Assembly: GCF_029633865.1 (NCBI RefSeq)
Contig: NC_079217.1
Span: 39,399,334-39,463,333, forward strand
Length of the DNA: 64,000 nucleotides
Direction of reading: 5' to 3'
Source: Lampris incognitus
Lineage: Eukaryota; Chordata; Actinopteri; Lampriformes; Lampridae
Positions within the stretch are counted from its first letter, which is position 1. Every line of letters starts with the position of its first letter. Shown piece by piece: positions 34,363 to 64,000 of this stretch. The notes beneath the pieces are model-generated. The model was given only the letters and a program-made list of their open reading frames with translations, made no database searches and was not told the DNA's origin. Made by a program: the position numbers and the translations under genes.

Positions 34363-34850
34363 GCCGCTCTGGTGGCCGAGCGGACTAAACCGCCGTTCTT
34401 GCGGTCTGCTCGTCATGTGGCTGGGAGGTTCGCATCCCAGACTCCCCGTAATCGGTCACGGGCACAGCGTCCACGGGGTATGGCATTCATTAAGCCACCC
34501 TTACGGCCACCCTTACCCGAGGGATACTGGGAGTAGATCGGTGTAGTGTTCGAGGACTTGTCGTTCTCCAGCGACCCCTCTGGCCCATCCGTGCGCCTGC
34601 AGCCAAGCAACCGAAAACTTTCTCCCTACGCCTCCTTCGCGGCCTGAAGGTAATGCAATCCATGCGAGGCCTCAGCGTGTAAAATAGCAAGAGCAGCCGA
34701 CACGAGTTTGCAGGAAGATGGTGTTCTTGTGGAAATGTGAGCCAGGGGAGTTATTCAACAAGAGTTCCAGCCATATGCCATTGGGTTAATCGGGTGAGAT
34801 AAGGGGAAAAACTAGAAATAAATGTATATTAAAAAAAAAAATTCTGTCAA
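34363..34850 (+). repeat. SINE-B, full length with Ser/Leu-tRNA-like head
   Basis: The head GTGGCCGAGCGGACTAAACC plus GGTTCGCATCCCAGAC looks like a class II tRNA (Ser/Leu type) with a variable-arm-like insert. The body continues through GTCCACGGGGTATGGCATTC to an A-rich tail near 34840. Its body is shared with the minus-strand copy at 12495-12855. It is a SINE rather than a tRNA gene: the acceptor stem does not close and the body runs on. Confidence 0.8.
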
Positions 34851-35097
34851 TTGGTTCCACGCCCCTGTGTTAAGTAACTTAACTCATTAGTATGTGCTCA
34901 TGGAATTAAAATGGACATAACACAGTTGTGTGGATCCCCTTGATGGAACATTTTTTAAGTAAATCCAACATTTTACTTTTTTAAAGTGTATAAATCAGCA
35001 CAACTAAACTTTCCCACAACTCTATGTCATTATATGTATGTCATTATGGCAAATATGCCTTGGAAATGCACAGAAGATGCACTTTTTTTTTCAAGAA

Positions 35098-36600
35098 CAC
35101 GTTTTGTTACCAGAGGTCTCTGAGGTAGTTAAGAAGCTCCTCGGTTACAAGGTGTCGGGTGTGGATGAGGTTCGCCCTGAGATGCTGAAGGCTCTGGACA
35201 TTGTTGGGCTGTCTTGGCTGACACACCTCTTCAGTGTCACATGGAGGTCAGGGACAGTACCTGTGGAGTGGCAGACTGGGGTGGTGGTTCCCACATTTAA
35301 AAAAGGGAACTGGATGGTGTGCTCCAATCATTGGGGCATCACACTGCTCAGCCTCCCTGGAAAGTTTACTCCAGGGTGCTGGAAAGGATGCTCCTACCGA
35401 TTGTCGAACCTCAGATCCAAGAGGAACAATGCGGATTCCGTCCTGGCCGTGGAACAACAGGCCAACTCTTTACCCCTGCGGAAGTGCTGAGGGAGGCATG
35501 GGAGTTTGACCAGCCAGTCTACATGTGCTTTGTGGACTTGGAGAAGGCTTATGACCGTGTGCCCCGGGGCACTCTTTGGGGGATACTGTGGGAATATGGG
35601 TTACTGGGGCAGTTGCTAAAAGCCATCTGGTGCTTGTATAACCAAAGTGAGAGCTGTGTCCGCATTCTCGGCACAAAGTCAAACACGTTTTCGGTGGGTG
35701 TCGGACTCCACCAAGGTTGTCCCTTGTCTCCAATTCTGTTTGTGATGTTCATGGACTGGATCTCAAGGCGCAGCCAAGGTGAGGAGTGTGTCCGTTTTGG
35801 GAACCTTAGAATTGCATCTCTGCCCTTTGCAGATGTTTTGTTGGCTTCATCAGAACACGACCTCCAGCACGCACTGGGATGGTTTGCAGCTGAGTGTGAA
35901 ATTGTTGGGATGAGAGTCAGCACCTCCAAGTCTGAGGCCATGGTTCTCTACCCGAAAATGGTGGATCATTCCCTCCGGGTTGGGGACGAGTTGTCTCAAG
36001 TGAAGGAGTTCAAGTATCTCAGGGTCTTGTTCACAAGTGAGGGTAGAATGGAGCGGGAGATTGACAGGCAGATTGGTGCAGCATCAGCAGTAATGCAGAC
36101 GTTGTGATGAAGAGGGAGCTGAGCCAGAAGGCAAAGCTCTCAATTTACCAGTCAACCCTCACCTATGGTCACAAGCTTTGGGTAGTGAAGTGACCGAAAC
36201 ATTGAGATCGTGGATGCAAGCAGCTGAAATGATTTCCCTCCGTAGGGTGTCTGGGCTCAGCCTTAGAGATAGGGTGAGGAGCTCAAGCATCCAGAGGGAG
36301 CTTGGAGTAGAGCCAGTGCTCCTTCGCGTCGAAAGGAGCCAGTTGATGTGGTTCGGGCATCTGATTAGGATGCCTCCTGGGCGCCTTCCTTTGGCGGTTT
36401 TCCGGGCATGTCTAACTGGGAGGAGACCCTGGGGTAGACCCAGAACTCGCTGGAGGGACTACATGTCCAATCTGGCCTGGGAACGTCTTGGGATCCCCCA
36501 GGAGGAGCTGGAGGACGTTGCTGGGGAGAGGGACGTCTGGAGTGCCCTATATATACGTAGCTTGCTGCCACCACGACTTGACCCCGGAGAAGCGGCTGAA
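35098..36600 (+). pseudogene. Non-LTR retrotransposon reverse transcriptase, broken
   Basis: Fingers/palm blocks occur in three frames. The first is SGVDEVRPEMLKAL, then PVEWQTGVVVPTFKKGN (frame 1 to about 35345). The second is GFRPGRGTTGQLF, FVDLEKAYDRVPRGTLWGIL and GLHQGCPLSPILFVMFMDW, running to 36107. The third (36178-36600) holds the C-terminal LGHLIRMPPGR-like blocks (read WFGHLIRMPPGRLPLAVF) and GRPWGRPRTRWRDYM-like sequence. The catalytic FADD-type motif reads FADVLLASS, missing the second aspartate and its neighbour, so the enzyme would be inactive even if the frames were joined. The 3' end is ATGAGATGAG then (TAA)n. Clade not assigned (RTE-like or Rex-like). Confidence 0.85.
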
Positions 36601-36616
36601 GATGAGATGAGATGAG

Positions 36617-36617
<1 letters not shown>

Positions 36618-36649
<32 letters not shown>

Positions 36650-36669
36650 GTAATAATAATAATAATAAT
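36618..36669. repeat. (TAA)n microsatellite at LINE 3' end
   Basis: An AAT/TAA trinucleotide tract follows directly on the LINE tail. Confidence 0.95.
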
Positions 36670-37797
36670 TTAAATAAAAAAACCAAAGGATGTAAAAAGT
36701 CTGCTGTTTGCTTTTAATTATGCTATTTGAGTTTAGGACATAGATCCCTCACTATCTCATTATCATATGAAAACAATGGAAAAAATACCTTTGCAGCTCA
36801 AAGGCTGTACTATAGAGAAGTAGAGCCATGTTGTTGTTGTTTTTTTGGGGTTTTTTTTAAGCATAGCAACAACCCAGACTGTGTCTCTGACTCATGATGA
36901 GATAAGGCAGATAGCCTAGCTAACTATCATAGGTGCTGGGAGGTAAACATATCTGAGACTTTGGTCATTAAAAAGCAAACACTCTCAGGCACCTATAGGG
37001 ACCCATCTATCATCAAAGGCAGCATGACAATGCACACTACACAGTCGTGTAAAATCTGGAGATTTGCCTGCTATAATTCATATAATAGAGACAAAATCAC
37101 TGGCCATAACAACAGTAATTATGCTGCCAGGCTTTCTTTGCTGTTTATGGCACCGACAGGCTTGACTGCTAATCTAAAACCCATTACCTCAGTAAAATGT
37201 ATTTTCACGTTTCCATCCCACAGAATTGTTTTGTGTGTGAAACAGGCGTGCCAAGACTGACATACTGCCACCAGTGTTAACTGGGCTGTATCGTGTTTTG
37301 TGCTGTGTGCACAGAAATGTTAAGATAAGACGAAGACCCCGGGACCTTGTGTTTTCATTCCTAAAAAGCTTAAATCATATGCCCATTCATGAATATTCTC
37401 TTTCTAGACTATTTTTTTTCTTCTTTCTGAAATCTGTACCCTAAGGAAGGATGAGAAGACCAGCAGGGGAGACATGACGAGTGCCTTTTCAGCCAAATGA
37501 GCTGCAGTAAAAGCCCATGTGTTGGCAAGCATCTGCCCTGTAGTACCAGCCTGGAAGAAACATGGGAAACATGGCATCTCCACCAGCACTGGGGGCACTG
37601 TTGAACAGGAAACTAGGATTATTTGCCTGTAAGGAAAGGAGAGAGATTTACTGCAAACCAACCAATATCACATTACTTATAATAGTAAGCATGCAACATT
37701 TCACTTGAAATAACAGCTTTCTCCCACATCATGAGTAGTGTGCCCCTAAACCTTTGTTTGTACAGGGGCCTGTATATCTGTTGATCTTCATATAATG

Positions 37798-37874
<77 letters not shown>

Positions 37875-38813
37875 TTTGACTCCCTGTGATGTAGGATATA
37901 ATGTGATCACAGACCAGACAGATTGCAAGGATGACTGATATAAGGGGAAGATGGTCTATCCACCTCCAGGCATCTGCTTTGCTGACTTCTAAGTAGCAAA
38001 TGGGGCTAAAACGGATTCATACTACAAAGCACAAAAGTTAAGGTTACGAGGAGCAGTTGTTACTTCTTTGTTCCTTGTAAAAAAAAAGTATACATAAACT
38101 TCAGAGGGAAACGATCTTGACTCTTTTGCTAATTCTTGATTTCATGTGGACGATTAGAGGAAATTCCAACTAACCTCTCATCCTGACACACCCATGAAAC
38201 GACTTACTCCTTGTTTCATGCATGGCCTACAAATCTCTCAAGGGTTTTTGCAAGACAGACGACAAAATGCAAACTTGATCTGGCAGGTATCCGTTTTATA
38301 GGCTGTCCACATGGACGAGTTAGAACTTGCACAGCAGCACGCTGTTCAAGTCAACCGGCTGGGGAGGAATGTCGGAGTCTCGCTTGGTATGTAACCACGC
38401 AATCCCTCTCTCAGGTACGTCAGCAGTTCCCTGGCTGAAACAACAGGTGATGCTTGGTTTGTAATTTCTACATCACTATCATCTGTGGAACTGCTTTGAT
38501 ATGTAATCATTGTTTGACAGTTGATACTTATGTTAACTGCTTGCCCTATCAATTTAGTCTGTGACATACAGCACTGATTCTCAGTCAGGTCCTCAAGTAC
38601 CATACTGCTGGCATTGCTGGTTTTCTGTTTTTCCGGGCAATTTATTACATTTACCTGTTGTTCCAGTTATTCCCGACTCCCATCAGGAATGTTTTACACC
38701 TGGAAAAACAGGTGAATGTAATGAACTATGTACAAGAAGCAGTACAAGTCGTACCTGAGGACCTGGATTGGGAAGTACTGACATGCAGATCTACTGTAAG
38801 TGATGGGACCTGC

Positions 38814-38844
<31 letters not shown>

Positions 38845-39509
38845 TCCCCGCCTCTCTCATGCTAGTGTGTGAGAGGTCAATCTGAGTTGTGTGTCTGTAT
38901 GTCTCTGTCCAATGGAGTAAACAAGGTTTGTGTGTAAAAAGGCATTGCATACACATTATGTTGCACTTTTGACCCTTATTATTTGTGCTTGGGATAGACT
39001 AGTAATAGATGGATTTGATTAATAAGGAATTCATTAACTTTAACATTCTTGAGTGCCGCACACTGGAATAAAGCTGTCTCTGGCAACACCCAGCAAGCTG
39101 TTTCATTTCATAAGAGAAAAAAAGACTATTTACTCTGTTTCCAACAGCCTAAAATGCAATAAATGACCTATCATATGTGATCACGAGGATCAAAACTAGT
39201 CTAGTTTGCATTCTTGGTGTTGAGAAAAGACACATTTAGCTTTTCTGCTTGCCCTGCAACAAACAGTGAAACTCATGCGTTAAAGCATTGCAGCACAGCA
39301 TATTCTCCAAAATCTCATTTCTGGTTAATCAGTGGGGAGGGGGAGCTGACTCAACATATGGGCTACAGCGTCACAGTGCTGTAGTCAGTAGAGTAAATTG
39401 TTGGGTCTTTTTCCCAAAGAGAGGGCCTTTTTATTCCTGAGCATTGAATGCCTTGTGCAAGCCAATCTTTTGACATATACTACGGCAACAAATACACTAT
39501 ATTTTAGAA
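36670..39509. other. Intergenic, upstream of tiparp, no gene recognised
   Basis: AT-rich unique sequence with a (CA)n(TA)n compound microsatellite at 37800-37871 and a short (CA)n at 38814-38841. No coding homology. Confidence 0.5.
37800..37871. repeat. (CA)n(TA)n compound microsatellite
   Basis: A CA tract passes into a TA tract. Confidence 0.96.
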
Positions 39510-39714
39510 CAGGCATAGGCAACCATGTGCCATGGAGGGCCAAGAGTATGCAGGTTTACTTTCTAACCAGTCACTACATCGGCTGATTTCACTGATTAGT
39601 CTGTCCTCTCTGGTTGAAAGTGTGTTAACCAGTGAAATCAGCCAATGTAGTGGCTGGCTGCAAGGAAAACCTGCATAGTCATGGCCCACTATGGCACATG
39701 GTTGCCTATGCATG
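39510..39714. mobile_element. MITE with ~40-bp inverted ends (probable hAT)
   Basis: The left end CAGGCATAGGCAACCATGTG pairs with ATGCATAGGCAACCATGTGC read inward from the right. The inner inverted blocks TCGGCTGATTTCACTG and CAGTGAAATCAGCCAA also pair, so the element is a near-palindromic foldback. No clear 8-bp duplication was found. It lies about 200 bp upstream of the tiparp promoter. Confidence 0.7.
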
Positions 39715-39912
39715 CTTAACAAAAAAATAAAACTTATAATATATTTAAATGTATATATGGTGACTGAGCTCCAATTCCCAGGGTGACTGCTGTTTGGTTT
39801 CATTAAATAAACTTCTTACAATTTTTAATTGAACTTTTTTGGACCCCCCCCCCCCCCACACACACACCCCACTACCAAATGACAGAATAGGCGTACGCAC
39901 TTGACTGTACTG

Positions 39913-39919
39913 CACGCAA
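39913..39919 (-). promoter_or_regulatory. AHR/ARNT (XRE) site, TTGCGTG, candidate
   Basis: CACGCAA on + reads TTGCGTG on -, matching the TNGCGTG xenobiotic response core. TIPARP is a known aryl-hydrocarbon-receptor target, so a site in its promoter is expected, but a 7-mer occurs often by chance. Confidence 0.35.
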
Positions 39920-40129
39920 AGGCCGGTGACAGCTCGCTCAGATCACCTCCAGACGACGCACCAACTCTGTCGTTAACGTCTCTATCTCTCTCTCTCTCTT
40001 TCTCTCTTTCTCTCCCTCTCTCTCTTTCTCTCCCTCTCTCTTTCTCTCTCATGCCAAGTCCCGCCCCTGAGCAGGTTAGCGGGCGGTGACTGGCTGACTG
40101 TGGGAGCCAGACGAGAGCGCAGTACGTTC

Positions 40130-40401
40130 CCCGCAGCAGCTGCGAAGTGCCTGGTCTTCCTCTGGGCTGCGGGACTCCGATAACTACTGAACCGGTCCTG
40201 GAGGACGGAGGCGGGGGGACAAAAAAACGGAAAACTGGAGAGCTACGAAGGGACGAGTGATACTGTCACTTACTTCTAACGAGCCGGGACTAGTCCAGAC
40301 ACGGATCATCTCCGGAATAGAAAGGCTACACCGATGTATGCACTGGATTATAACCACCACGGAGAGTTAGGACGAGGAAAAGAGTGGATTTTATCGAGCA
40401 G
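40130..40401 (+). other. tiparp: Probable tiparp noncoding exon 1 (5'UTR)
   Basis: A CpG-rich segment with splice donor CAG|GTAGGG at 40401/40402. The next acceptor on this strand that opens the tiparp frame is at 41678. The transcription start is not determinable from sequence; the left coordinate is approximate. Confidence 0.45.
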
Positions 40402-40697
40402 GTAGGGCCTTTTCCCGACGATAGATGATACAGGCCTGCGTGTTTCTGTTGGCGAGGCTGTAATAAATCATCCGGGCAGCCCTGTCTGCTGCAGTGCCTA
40501 TGCGGTGCAGTTTCTCCGGCAAATTAAACGTAGGCTTTTCAAGAACGACAACTCTGCGCCTCGTCCTTACAGAGATTACACGGAATACGCGTGTATAATG
40601 ATTTAAAGGCAGGGGGGAAGAAGCTCGTAGATCGCTGTAGAAACCGTGAAATAAAAGGGCTCCTTCGTCTTTTGTTGCTCCGCCGCAGTCCCCTCTG

Positions 40698-40698
<1 letters not shown>

Positions 40699-40749
<51 letters not shown>
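40699..40749. repeat. (TG)n microsatellite, tiparp intron 1
   Basis: A pure TG tract within the CpG-rich segment. Confidence 0.96.
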
Positions 40750-40752
<3 letters not shown>

Positions 40753-41314
40753 AGACTACGTGCAAACTTGCTCGGGCTGCGGTGTGTGAGCGGCACGTAG
40801 GCGTTCGGGGCTGTGTATCTGGCCGCCGTGATCAAAATAGTCCCGAGAGGAGGGGACGTTTTGTAACAGCTTTGTCAACGATTTTATCGCTTTTGCCGAA
40901 CACACAACTGTAATTGCAAATATGACGTTGCTCAGGGATTAAAGAAAGACCCCCCCCCAAAAAAGCTATCCAATTTGGCTTTCTTGTAAATGCAGTTCCC
41001 ACTTCCTTAAAAAGTGTGACTGGCAATTAAGCCGGGCTGAATGCTGGTGCCAGGCCAGTTAGCTAGGTTCACGGCTAGCTAGCTAGCGAAGAATTAGCTG
41101 GTTTCAGTTGTAGGTCATCGTTCGTGATCGTTTTCCAGGAAAGGAAACATGACTCTCCGTCAATAGTTTTTTTTCCCCTTCTGCTTCCCGTGACCAATAA
41201 AACAATTAATCACCACCCTGAGTCAGGATGACTAACATGTTTGTTATCTATAACGAGACGTGCCCTCGGCTTTCGAAACTCGGCCCAGGTGTGTGTTCAA
41301 GTTTGGTCTATATT

Positions 41315-41445
41315 GGGTGGGCAATCTTCCCCAGCAAGGGCGCGTGTGGGTGAAGGTTTTTGTTCTAACCAACAGTTAAACACCTGATCCCACTCATCAA
41401 CCAGTAGAGTCTCTGCTGAAGAGCTCCATTAGCACACACAACCGG
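41315..41445. mobile_element. hAT MITE fragment, tiparp intron 1
   Basis: GGGTGGGCAATCTTCCCCAG and GTGTGGGTGAAGGTTTTTGT match the left half of the 22553-22763 MITE. The right end is missing. Confidence 0.65.
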
Positions 41446-41474
41446 TGTTGTTCTTTTACGACGCTTTCCCCCCG

Positions 41475-41478
<4 letters not shown>

Positions 41479-41566
<88 letters not shown>
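41479..41566. repeat. (TC)n microsatellite, tiparp intron 1
   Basis: A pure CT tract of about 44 units lying about 110 bp upstream of the exon 2 acceptor. Confidence 0.97.
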
Positions 41567-41569
<3 letters not shown>

Positions 41570-41712
41570 TCGCTTCACATTGGATTTATTGGCATTGACT
41601 GTATTTATGTGCAGCGTTTGCTAAAGTATAACACTGTTTTACAAGAACGATACAACAACCCTTGTCGTTTCTTTTCAGGGCTGTCGGGATTTAGGTGTGC
41701 ACCGAGGAGACC

Positions 41713-61613
<19,901 letters not shown>

Positions 61614-61795
61614 GCACCAGATCAAATCTCGGTCGAGTTGTATTCGCAACTTGTGTTAACGGTTTGTTTTAGCCCGCTTATGTGCTGGATGAGCAGGGTC
61701 GCCTCATAAGGCAATAAGCAGACTTATTAAGAGTGTGAAAACTCAAAATAGTTTGAATTCAAACTCAAACATACTTAATTCAAACTCAAACTCAG

Positions 61796-61824
61796 TTAAT
61801 TCAAACACAAAGTGTTTGAATTAA
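61796..61824 (+). other. Perfect 13-bp hairpin in tiparp 3'UTR
   Basis: TTAATTCAAACAC (61796-61808), loop AAA, GTGTTTGAATTAA (61812-61824). It is preceded by repeated AATTCAAACTCAAAC units at about 61757-61792. A+U-rich stem; function unknown. Confidence 0.85.
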
Positions 61825-61954
61825 TTGAGAATGTGCCTGACACTACTTGACTGAATTGTCTTGATGTGGTTAGCCAGCCATATCTGGCACTCAACACAGG
61901 TTAAAACAAATGCTAAAATTGATTAGCAAATACCATATGGCCCCAGGTATGCAC

Positions 61955-62345
61955 TGGACCAAGATCAAACCTACACATCTGCATTACTAACAAGTCGCAT
62001 TAAACTGGACTTAACCAGAAGATCAGCTCTGCTTTGTCGTCCAGTACCAAGAAGCCCCATTTTCACTGAAGCTGTCTTCAAAGACCAGACCAGACCAGAC
62101 CAGATCAAACAGGCCGAAACCAGAGTAAACTGGTCAAAAACCGGACTGGACTAAAGCAACACCTGTTTCATCCAGTATTATGAGGTTCCTGGCACTGAGG
62201 ATACTTGAGACCACACTGGACTGGACTTTGCCAGGTCAAACCAGACTAAACTGGCCCAAACGGGACGGAGCAGGCATAACCCTACTTCTGTATGAAGAGG
62301 TAGCTAGTACAGAACACTGGACCAGAAAGAACTTTGTCTAAATCA
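61955..62345 (+). repeat. Decayed tandem array in tiparp 3'UTR with copies of C-terminal codons
   Basis: Units of about 115-130 bp share blocks such as CCAGATCAAAC or CCAAGATCAAAC, TAAACTGG(A/T/C)C and GGACTGGACT. At 62030-62059, 62167-62196 and 62282-62311 they include sequences that align codon for codon with 61572-61601 of the coding exon (or, for the first, with its slightly more upstream codons). Confidence 0.65.
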
Positions 62346-63148
62346 TGTTAATCTGGACCAGAACAAGGAAAAAAAGCAAACCTAATCCCTTAATCATTTT
62401 AAGTTGGTACCTTGTGGTTGGTATCATGTGGCTATCTGAATGTGGCTTAATATCACGGCCCAACTGTTTCCCAACTCAGCAGTAGAAAGTAGTGCCTCGC
62501 CATTACTGTAATTGACCGACTGGCTGGATTCTCCTTAGGAAGCAGTAACCAAAATTGCCAGGCCCTCCACACTAGCATAGTTATCATGGTGATATTCCGA
62601 CCCACCCTGTTCCCCTGAATACGGAAAGCGTAGTGATAGTACACCCGGCCTTTCCCTAACATGAGTTTTTGAGTATATGTGCTGTGTGTTTGAATATTTG
62701 ACTTTAGTGGACAGCAACCTTGTGGCCTCCTCAACAGGAAAATGGACATGAAATTCAGTCAGACTCAGTGCGTCCCAAATTGATATTTACAAATCCAGCC
62801 TGCCATTTTGGGGCTCGTGGAGAGGACTTGCACCAAGACCGTACTGTTTGGAGAGGACGTTTTGCCTCGCCACCCGCCATTTTGGTTTTTCATGGGGGGT
62901 TAAAGTGTGTACAGTTTCACTGAGATTCGATGCTGCCGCGACAGCGTAGTGTTTCGTTATTTTCAAAAAATAAAAAACCAAACTTCCTGAATCGTATCTA
63001 TCTCTCGGACCGCTATCTCTCTTTGAGAGACAGTAGACATGCTTTGTCAAAACAAACTGTACAGATGTTCTCCTTGTTAATATTTGAACTGTGTGCCTTT
63101 TGTTCATAAAAAATGTTTATTTATGTTAGTTTAATGTAACATTGATTA

Positions 63149-63154
63149 AATAAA
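63149..63154 (+). terminator. tiparp: tiparp poly(A) signal AATAAA
   Basis: AATAAA within GATTAAATAAAG, the last canonical hexamer downstream of the stop before unrelated sequence. An alternative proximal AATAAA is at 62969. Confidence 0.65.
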
Positions 63155-63175
63155 GAATCTAAAAGAGAAAATGAC

Positions 63176-64000
63176 AGTGCATCCAACAGCCGTTTGTTCG
63201 CTGCGTATGTGGATAGTTAGCTTCTCTAACGTGGCTAACCAAACTGGGAGCTGTTAGTAGGTGTTGTGTTCATGCTGAGGGGAGATGTTTTCACCACACC
63301 CTGCTCAACTATGCCAGCGGGGATATAGGCCTTTGGAGAGAGAGGCGAGCTTTACTTTGTTGACTATATGCGTCCAACTACTTTGCTGGTCTTTATTACG
63401 GTACAGAAAGTGTAATGGGTGGCGAGTTTAACAAATATGTTAATACCTGATGGTGCTGTTCTTGTATGGAACAGTTGGTGTTACATCAGGAAAAAGGATT
63501 CCCCTGGCTGCTGCATCTGTCTTCTCCCCCTCTGGAGGGAAGGGTTTTATCCATTAGCATCTTATCTGTCTGTCAGGCTGTTTTTTCTTTCTTATTCTTT
63601 CTGACTTTCCTCTCACCCCCCCCCCCAGCCACCCACCACAACCACACACATCACCCAGTATAAGATATGGGCTCCATGTCTAATGTGGTCCAGAGCTGCA
63701 GAGGGCGGCTGCTTGGAGGCAGCATCCAAGCCAACCCAAAGGCACTGCTGGGTTAACAAGAGCCTCCGTCCCAGAGAAGAGCTCATCCGCTTCTTATTCC
63801 TCTTGACAATCCTACCCCTTCTTGTTGTCTCTTATCTCCTCTCTGCATCTACACGTCTTTCTCTCTCTGCCTAATGTTTTGATCTGACCCTCTTCCTTTT
63901 TTCTCACCATCTCTTCTCACTCATCTCTCTCCGTCGGTGGCGTTTTGACATTGATTGCTTTTACTGTGGGGAAGATCTAGATCAATTTGTAGATGGGGGG
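63176..64000. other. Intergenic downstream of tiparp, no gene recognised
   Basis: Pyrimidine-rich tracts and ordinary sequence without coding homology. Confidence 0.5.

Larger units (their letters stand above)
39880..40401 (+). promoter_or_regulatory. tiparp: Probable tiparp promoter region (CpG-rich)
   Basis: CpG density rises sharply here relative to the flanks (GCGTACGCAC, CCAGACGACGCACC, GACGAGAGCGCAGTACG) and stays high to about 40870. It contains a 65-bp TC-rich tract (39985-40050) and a xenobiotic-response-type CACGCAA. No TATA box is evident. It leads into the likely noncoding exon 1, which fits a CpG-island promoter. Confidence 0.55.
61614..63175 (+). other. tiparp: tiparp 3'UTR
   Basis: From the stop to about 20 nt past the AATAAA at 63149-63154; an earlier AATAAA lies at 62969-62974. 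It contains a perfect 13-bp hairpin (61796-61824) and a decayed tandem array that includes copies of the last coding codons (62030-62311). No other gene overlaps. Confidence 0.65.

Noticed and set aside
34363..34450. tRNA-Ser/Leu gene
   Set aside because: A and B boxes are recognisable but the cloverleaf does not close, and the sequence runs into a SINE body shared with 12495-12855.
41695..41712. Upstream GTG start of the tiparp ORF
   Set aside because: The ATG at 41713 has an excellent Kozak context (ACCATGG) and gives the expected N-terminus; GTG initiation is not supported.
61880..61975. A fourth echo of the tiparp C-terminal codons near 61930
   Set aside because: CAAATACCATATGGCCCC needs an indel and has too few matches to be counted with the three clear copies.

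Overview
The window looks like nuclear DNA of a teleost (ray-finned) fish. It has no dense ORFs or operons. It holds one multi-exon vertebrate gene with GT-AG introns, very long (TG)n, (TC)n and (GA)n microsatellites, and transposon types common in teleost genomes: Ty3/gypsy, Tc1, hAT, L1/Tx1-type and other LINEs, and several tRNA-derived SINEs. Species cannot be named from sequence alone.

The only host protein gene I can support is tiparp (PARP7), a mono-ADP-ribosyltransferase, on the + strand. A CpG-rich promoter and untranslated first exon lie near 39.9-40.4 kb. Six coding exons follow at 41713-42776, 51432-51618, 52144-52331, 57515-57823, 59476-59733 and 61424-61613. Their lengths sum to 2196 nt, exactly 732 codons (731 aa plus stop), and every intron phase closes. 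The protein carries a CCCH zinc finger, a WWE region and a PARP catalytic domain with an H-Y-I triad (H606, Y638, I705). A roughly 1.5 kb 3'UTR ends near a poly(A) signal at 63149.

The left 40 kb is intergenic and heavily transposon-colonised. From left to right it holds: a decayed gypsy pol with its 3' LTR (1-2233); a BED-finger hAT fragment carrying a SINE, with a non-autonomous hAT abutting it (2291-4202); a possible solo LTR (6339-7797); SINE-A relics; a 5'-truncated LINE with a perfect 16-bp target-site duplication (8671-8880); a structurally complete Tc1-like transposon with an open 346-aa transposase (8982-10201); a chimeric SINE (12495-13304); a hAT-like element (17656-18907); an L1/Tx1-like LINE carrying a nested SINE and a nested hAT MITE (about 19.84-23.0 kb); and a broken LINE reverse transcriptase (35098-36600). 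Microsatellites fill much of the rest.

The most unusual observation is in the tiparp 3'UTR. Three degenerate, codon-register copies of the last coding segment (around I-I-Q-Y-E-E-V-P-S-T) recur downstream of the stop codon inside a decayed tandem array of roughly 115-130 bp units. This suggests that the 3' end of the final exon was serially duplicated. I found no CRISPR array, operon, rRNA gene or convincing functional tRNA gene.
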